From Chloroflexota bacterium (GTDB lineage Bacteria > Chloroflexota > Anaerolineae > Anaerolineales > Anaerolineaceae), in the NCBI GenBank assembly GCA_029777225.1, contig JAKOSR010000096.1, forward strand, positions 1 through 8,340: a stretch of 8,340 nt of DNA. Direction: 5' to 3'. The position numbers and the translations under genes are program-made. The notes beneath the pieces are model-generated. The model saw only the letters and a list, made by a program, of their open reading frames with translations, was not told the DNA's origin and ran no database searches. Of the stretch, positions 6,035-8,340 are shown one piece after another; position 1 is the stretch's first letter; every line of letters begins with the position of its first letter.

Positions 6035-6826
6035 TTACAGTTGATAAAATCGAGGCTGGCGGTCCGCAAACAGGTCATTTCCCGGGCCAAGTTGTTTGTT
6101 GAGGGCGCGCCTGGGGTTGATCTCCACAATTTTGATGGTTGTTTCTTCCTCACCCGCCTGGGCCAGGCACATGCCTGTGGGGTCCGTCACCTGGGAGCGA
6201 CCGGTGAAGCGCAGGGTTTGACCCTGTCCGCTTTCCTCACCCACGCGGTTGGCAGTGATCGTGAAGACCGCGTTTTCGAGGGAGCGGGTGAGCATGGCGC
6301 CCTGGCACCAGGGCAAAACAAGGTTGGCGGGATGGGCAAGGAGTTGCGCGCCTTTCAGGCTCAAAGTCCTGGCTGCCTCCGGGAATATCCAGTCAAAGCA
6401 AATTAGCATGCCAATACACACCTCTCGGAAAGAAAAGACATGGAAGCCGGTATCACCGGGGGCGAAAAGCAGCTTTTCCGTGCTGAAGAGATGGGTTTTA
6501 CGATAGACCTGGAGAATTCCTGTTGGCGAGAGGGCAGCCGCGCTATTGCAGAGGCGCTCACCCGAGATTTCTGAGAAGCCAGTCACCAGGCAGGCGCGGT
6601 GCTCCTTCGCGATTTTGGTCAGCGCGCCAAGGAAAGGACCGCTTCCATCCGCTTTTTCGCTGACGCCACGCAGGGCGGCAGGGTCATCGTGCAGGTAGCC
6701 ACTGTTGGCCAGCTCCGGCAGGACCACCAGGTCAAAATCCATGCCATCCAGCAAGGCTTGGATTTTTTCGATGTTGGCCTGGACGGCATACCGGGCCGGG
6801 CTGAACTGGACGAATCCTACTCGCAT
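6035..6826 (-). CDS. Carbon-nitrogen hydrolase (nitrilase superfamily amidohydrolase)
   Basis: Predicted cytoplasmic amidase-type enzyme that hydrolyses a non-peptide C-N bond, releasing ammonia or an amine; substrate unknown. Seen in 263 residues, typical length: the Glu-Lys-Cys triad as E38 in VVLPELANSGY, K110 in VYRKTHLF and C143 in MLICFDWIFPEAAR. The conserved context around Cys (FD-W-x-FPE) and ENAVFTITANRVG near residue 190 are also present. Members with this pattern include omega-amidase-like, N-carbamoyl-amine and beta-ureidopropionase-like enzymes; I cannot choose among them. ATG 6826 has AAGGA a few bases upstream. It is divergent from the radical SAM gene with 41 bases between start codons, and convergent with apgM. 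The nearby histidine ammonia-lyase hints at nitrogen salvage, but there is no shared operon. Confidence 0.88.
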   Translation of the reverse strand: MRVGFVQFSPARYAVQANIEKIQALLDGMDFDLVVLPELANSGYLHDDPAALRGVSEKADGSGPFLGALTKIAKEHRACLVTGFSEISGERLCNSAAALSPTGILQVYRKTHLFSTEKLLFAPGDTGFHVFSFREVCIGMLICFDWIFPEAARTLSLKGAQLLAHPANLVLPWCQGAMLTRSLENAVFTITANRVGEESGQGQTLRFTGRSQVTDPTGMCLAQAGEEETTIKIVEINPRRALNKQLGPGNDLFADRQPRFYQL

Positions 6827-6867
6827 GTTTCCTTCGTGCTAAAATCGATATCAGAGGTAAGTGTACC

Positions 6868-7890
6868 GTGAATTTTGATATTGAACACAAAGCCTTGCTG
6901 GCAGGGGTGTTAAGCGAAAACCGGGTGCGGTGCAATCTCTGCGCGCATCACTGCGAACTCGCTGAGGACCAGTATGGGCTGTGTGGTGAGCGGGTGAACC
7001 GGCAAGGACAGCTTTACACGAGAAATTTCGGCCGGCTAATAGCCGCGCACGTAGACCCGATTGAGAAAAAACCACTCAATCACTTTCTGCCGGGCAGTTC
7101 CTCGTTTTCCATTGCCGCGCCAGGCTGCAATTTCCGCTGCCAATGGTGCCAGAATTGGGACATTTCCCAAGCAAACGCGCAAAACAACCCGGCCAGGCTC
7201 GCCTACACCCCGGCAACGGAGGTGGTGCGGAACGCCCTCCGATCGGGCTGCAAGAGTATATCGTACACCTACACCGAACCGACCGTTTTTTTTGAATACA
7301 CGCTGGAAGGTTCGAAACTGGCGCATGAAAATGGCATAAAAAACGTGTACGTTACCAATGGATTCATGTCCGGGGAGATGCTCGCGCTTTACCTGCCCTG
7401 GCTCGACGCGGCCAATGTGGACATCAAGGCCTTTTCAGACCAGGCTTACAGGCAATATATGGGCGGTCGGTTAAAACCGGTGCTCGATTCCTGCAAGCGC
7501 ATGAAGCAGGCCGGGGTTTGGCTGGAAATCACGACCCTGGTTGTTCCGGGTGTCAATGATGACCCCGCGCAACTTAAAGAATTGACCAGTTTCATCGCGA
7601 ATGAGCTGGGCGTGGATACCCCCTGGCATGTCAGCCGGTTTTACCCGCAGTATCAATACCTGGAAACACCGCCCACGCCTGACGCGACCATCAGGCAGGC
7701 GATGGAAATCGGGGCGGAAGCCGGGCTGCGGTATGTGTACGCTGGTAATACGCGTGGCTATTCAGATACCCATTGCCCCAAATGCTCCACGCTGCTGCTG
7801 CGCCGAAGCGGGCTCGCGCTGCTGGAAAACAACCTCCGGCAAGGTACCTGCCCCAATTGCGGAGAGCGCATTGCCGGAGTGTGGGAATAA
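6868..7890 (+). CDS. amrS: AmmeMemoRadiSam system radical SAM enzyme (AmrS)
   Basis: Radical S-adenosylmethionine enzyme related to pyruvate formate-lyase activases, from the family that usually occurs with AMMECR1 and Memo proteins; its reaction is not known to me. Seen in 340 residues: an N-terminal Cys/His region (C22, C25, C29, C39); the 4Fe-4S motif CNFRCQWC with C87, C91, C94; YTYTEPTVFFEY near 139-150; VDIKAFSD with the conserved Lys; and LEITTLVVPGVND. A C-terminal zinc-ribbon-like pair follows (CPKC at 303-306, CPNCG at 328-332), ending in GVWE as is usual for this family. GTG 6868 is chosen because AGAGGT sits nine bases upstream and the sequence begins normally for the family. AMMECR1 and Memo partners are not in the window. 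It ends 15 bases from the convergent histidine ammonia-lyase with no terminator visible between. Confidence 0.88.
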   Translation: MNFDIEHKALLAGVLSENRVRCNLCAHHCELAEDQYGLCGERVNRQGQLYTRNFGRLIAAHVDPIEKKPLNHFLPGSSSFSIAAPGCNFRCQWCQNWDISQANAQNNPARLAYTPATEVVRNALRSGCKSISYTYTEPTVFFEYTLEGSKLAHENGIKNVYVTNGFMSGEMLALYLPWLDAANVDIKAFSDQAYRQYMGGRLKPVLDSCKRMKQAGVWLEITTLVVPGVNDDPAQLKELTSFIANELGVDTPWHVSRFYPQYQYLETPPTPDATIRQAMEIGAEAGLRYVYAGNTRGYSDTHCPKCSTLLLRRSGLALLENNLRQGTCPNCGERIAGVWE

Positions 7891-7905
7891 ACAGGTTTTG
7901 TCTTA

Positions 7906-8340
7906 TTACAAGCCAGCCAGCTCCGCAAAAACACCTTTCCTGGAAAGTTCGATGAGTTCAAGCAGCTTGGGCTGATAGAAATCGTCGTGCTCAAAAAACG
8001 GCACAACCTTACGAACCAAGGCGTACGCCTGGCTCGTGCCGACCCCCATTTTTAGTAGGGGTTCTGCTTCCAGGCGGAAGTCCATAGCCTGAGCCGCGCA
8101 CATCAGTTCTATCGAGACAATGGTGTTCACGTTTTCCAGCACACCGCGGCAGTGCAGCGCCGCATTCGCGCCCATGGAGACATGATCTTCCACGTTGCCT
8201 GAAGAGGGGATGGAGTCCAGGCTGGCCGGGTGGGCCAGGGTTTTGTTATCGGATGCCAGGGCCGCGGCAGTGTATTGCAGCAGCATGAAACCGGAATTGA
8301 GGCCGCCATTTTTAGCAAGGAAGGGCGGGTAGGTCCCGGA
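7906..8340 (-). CDS. hutH: Histidine ammonia-lyase (HutH), C-terminal 144 residues only
   Basis: C-terminal part of an aromatic amino acid lyase, most likely histidine ammonia-lyase, which deaminates histidine to urocanate as the first step of histidine degradation. The start and the MIO-forming Ala-Ser-Gly lie beyond the right edge. Seen in the fragment: LNSGFMLLQYTAAALAS, NKTLAHPASLDSIPSS, then VEDHVSMGANAA and ENVNTIVSIELMCAAQAMDFR, all in family order. The EDHVSM segment favours histidine over phenylalanine or tyrosine as substrate; its usual preceding Gln is Val here. The frame is open from 8340 to the TAA at 7906. No other hut gene is visible. The upstream portion is needed to confirm the cofactor motif and substrate selectivity. 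Confidence 0.8.
   Translation of the reverse strand, partial: SGTYPPFLAKNGGLNSGFMLLQYTAAALASDNKTLAHPASLDSIPSSGNVEDHVSMGANAALHCRGVLENVNTIVSIELMCAAQAMDFRLEAEPLLKMGVGTSQAYALVRKVVPFFEHDDFYQPKLLELIELSRKGVFAELAGL

Noticed and set aside
5534..6153. Overlapping minus-strand open frames opposite the end of apgM
   Set aside because: They run across a strong terminator and antisense to conserved metal-binding motifs, with no domain of their own.

Overview
The window reads as an ordinary chromosomal stretch of a bacterium, most likely Chloroflexota (Anaerolineae-like). This placement is from recalled family resemblance, not a search. It rests on the Tat-exported L,D-transpeptidase with its WYR-WGGY SH3-like region, the archaeal-type phosphoglycerate mutase, a one-chain-type ADP-forming acyl-CoA synthetase and an AmrS radical SAM enzyme. 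Genes are densely packed on both strands. There is no non-coding stretch above about 180 bases, and I see no tRNA, rRNA, CRISPR array, insertion sequence or phage gene.

Layout. On the minus strand, 3582 to 1, transcription runs through an ADP-forming acyl-CoA synthetase broken into two ORFs (3582-2536 and 2539-1475), a HAD-IIA phosphatase (1386-607) and the start of an L,D-transpeptidase that leaves the window on the left (594-1). A 177-base divergent region (3583-3759) separates this from the plus-strand pair: a GarR/GlxR-like tartronate semialdehyde reductase (3760-4656) and a 2,3-bisphosphoglycerate-independent phosphoglycerate mutase (4760-5971). The mutase has its own near-consensus promoter. 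It converges on a minus-strand nitrilase-family amidohydrolase (6826-6035) across a perfect 12-bp hairpin terminator. Only 41 bases from the start of the nitrilase gene, the divergent AmrS-type radical SAM gene begins (6868-7890). It converges in turn on the C-terminal part of a histidine ammonia-lyase (8340-7906) that enters from the right.

How the genes fit together. Several enzymes sit around C2/C3 central carbon metabolism: tartronate semialdehyde to glycerate, 3- to 2-phosphoglycerate, and acyl-CoA to acid plus ATP. The nitrilase homologue and histidine ammonia-lyase suggest nitrogen salvage. The parts are not one obvious pathway and key partners (glycerate kinase, glyoxylate carboligase, AMMECR1/Memo, other hut genes) are absent here.

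The observation most worth checking is a one-base break in the acyl-CoA synthetase. Restoring a single A in an AAAA run (2550-2553) joins the two ORFs into a normal ~702-residue enzyme. A second is a Glu in place of the expected metal-binding His in the phosphoglycerate mutase. I did not find convincing evidence of an undescribed multi-gene system.
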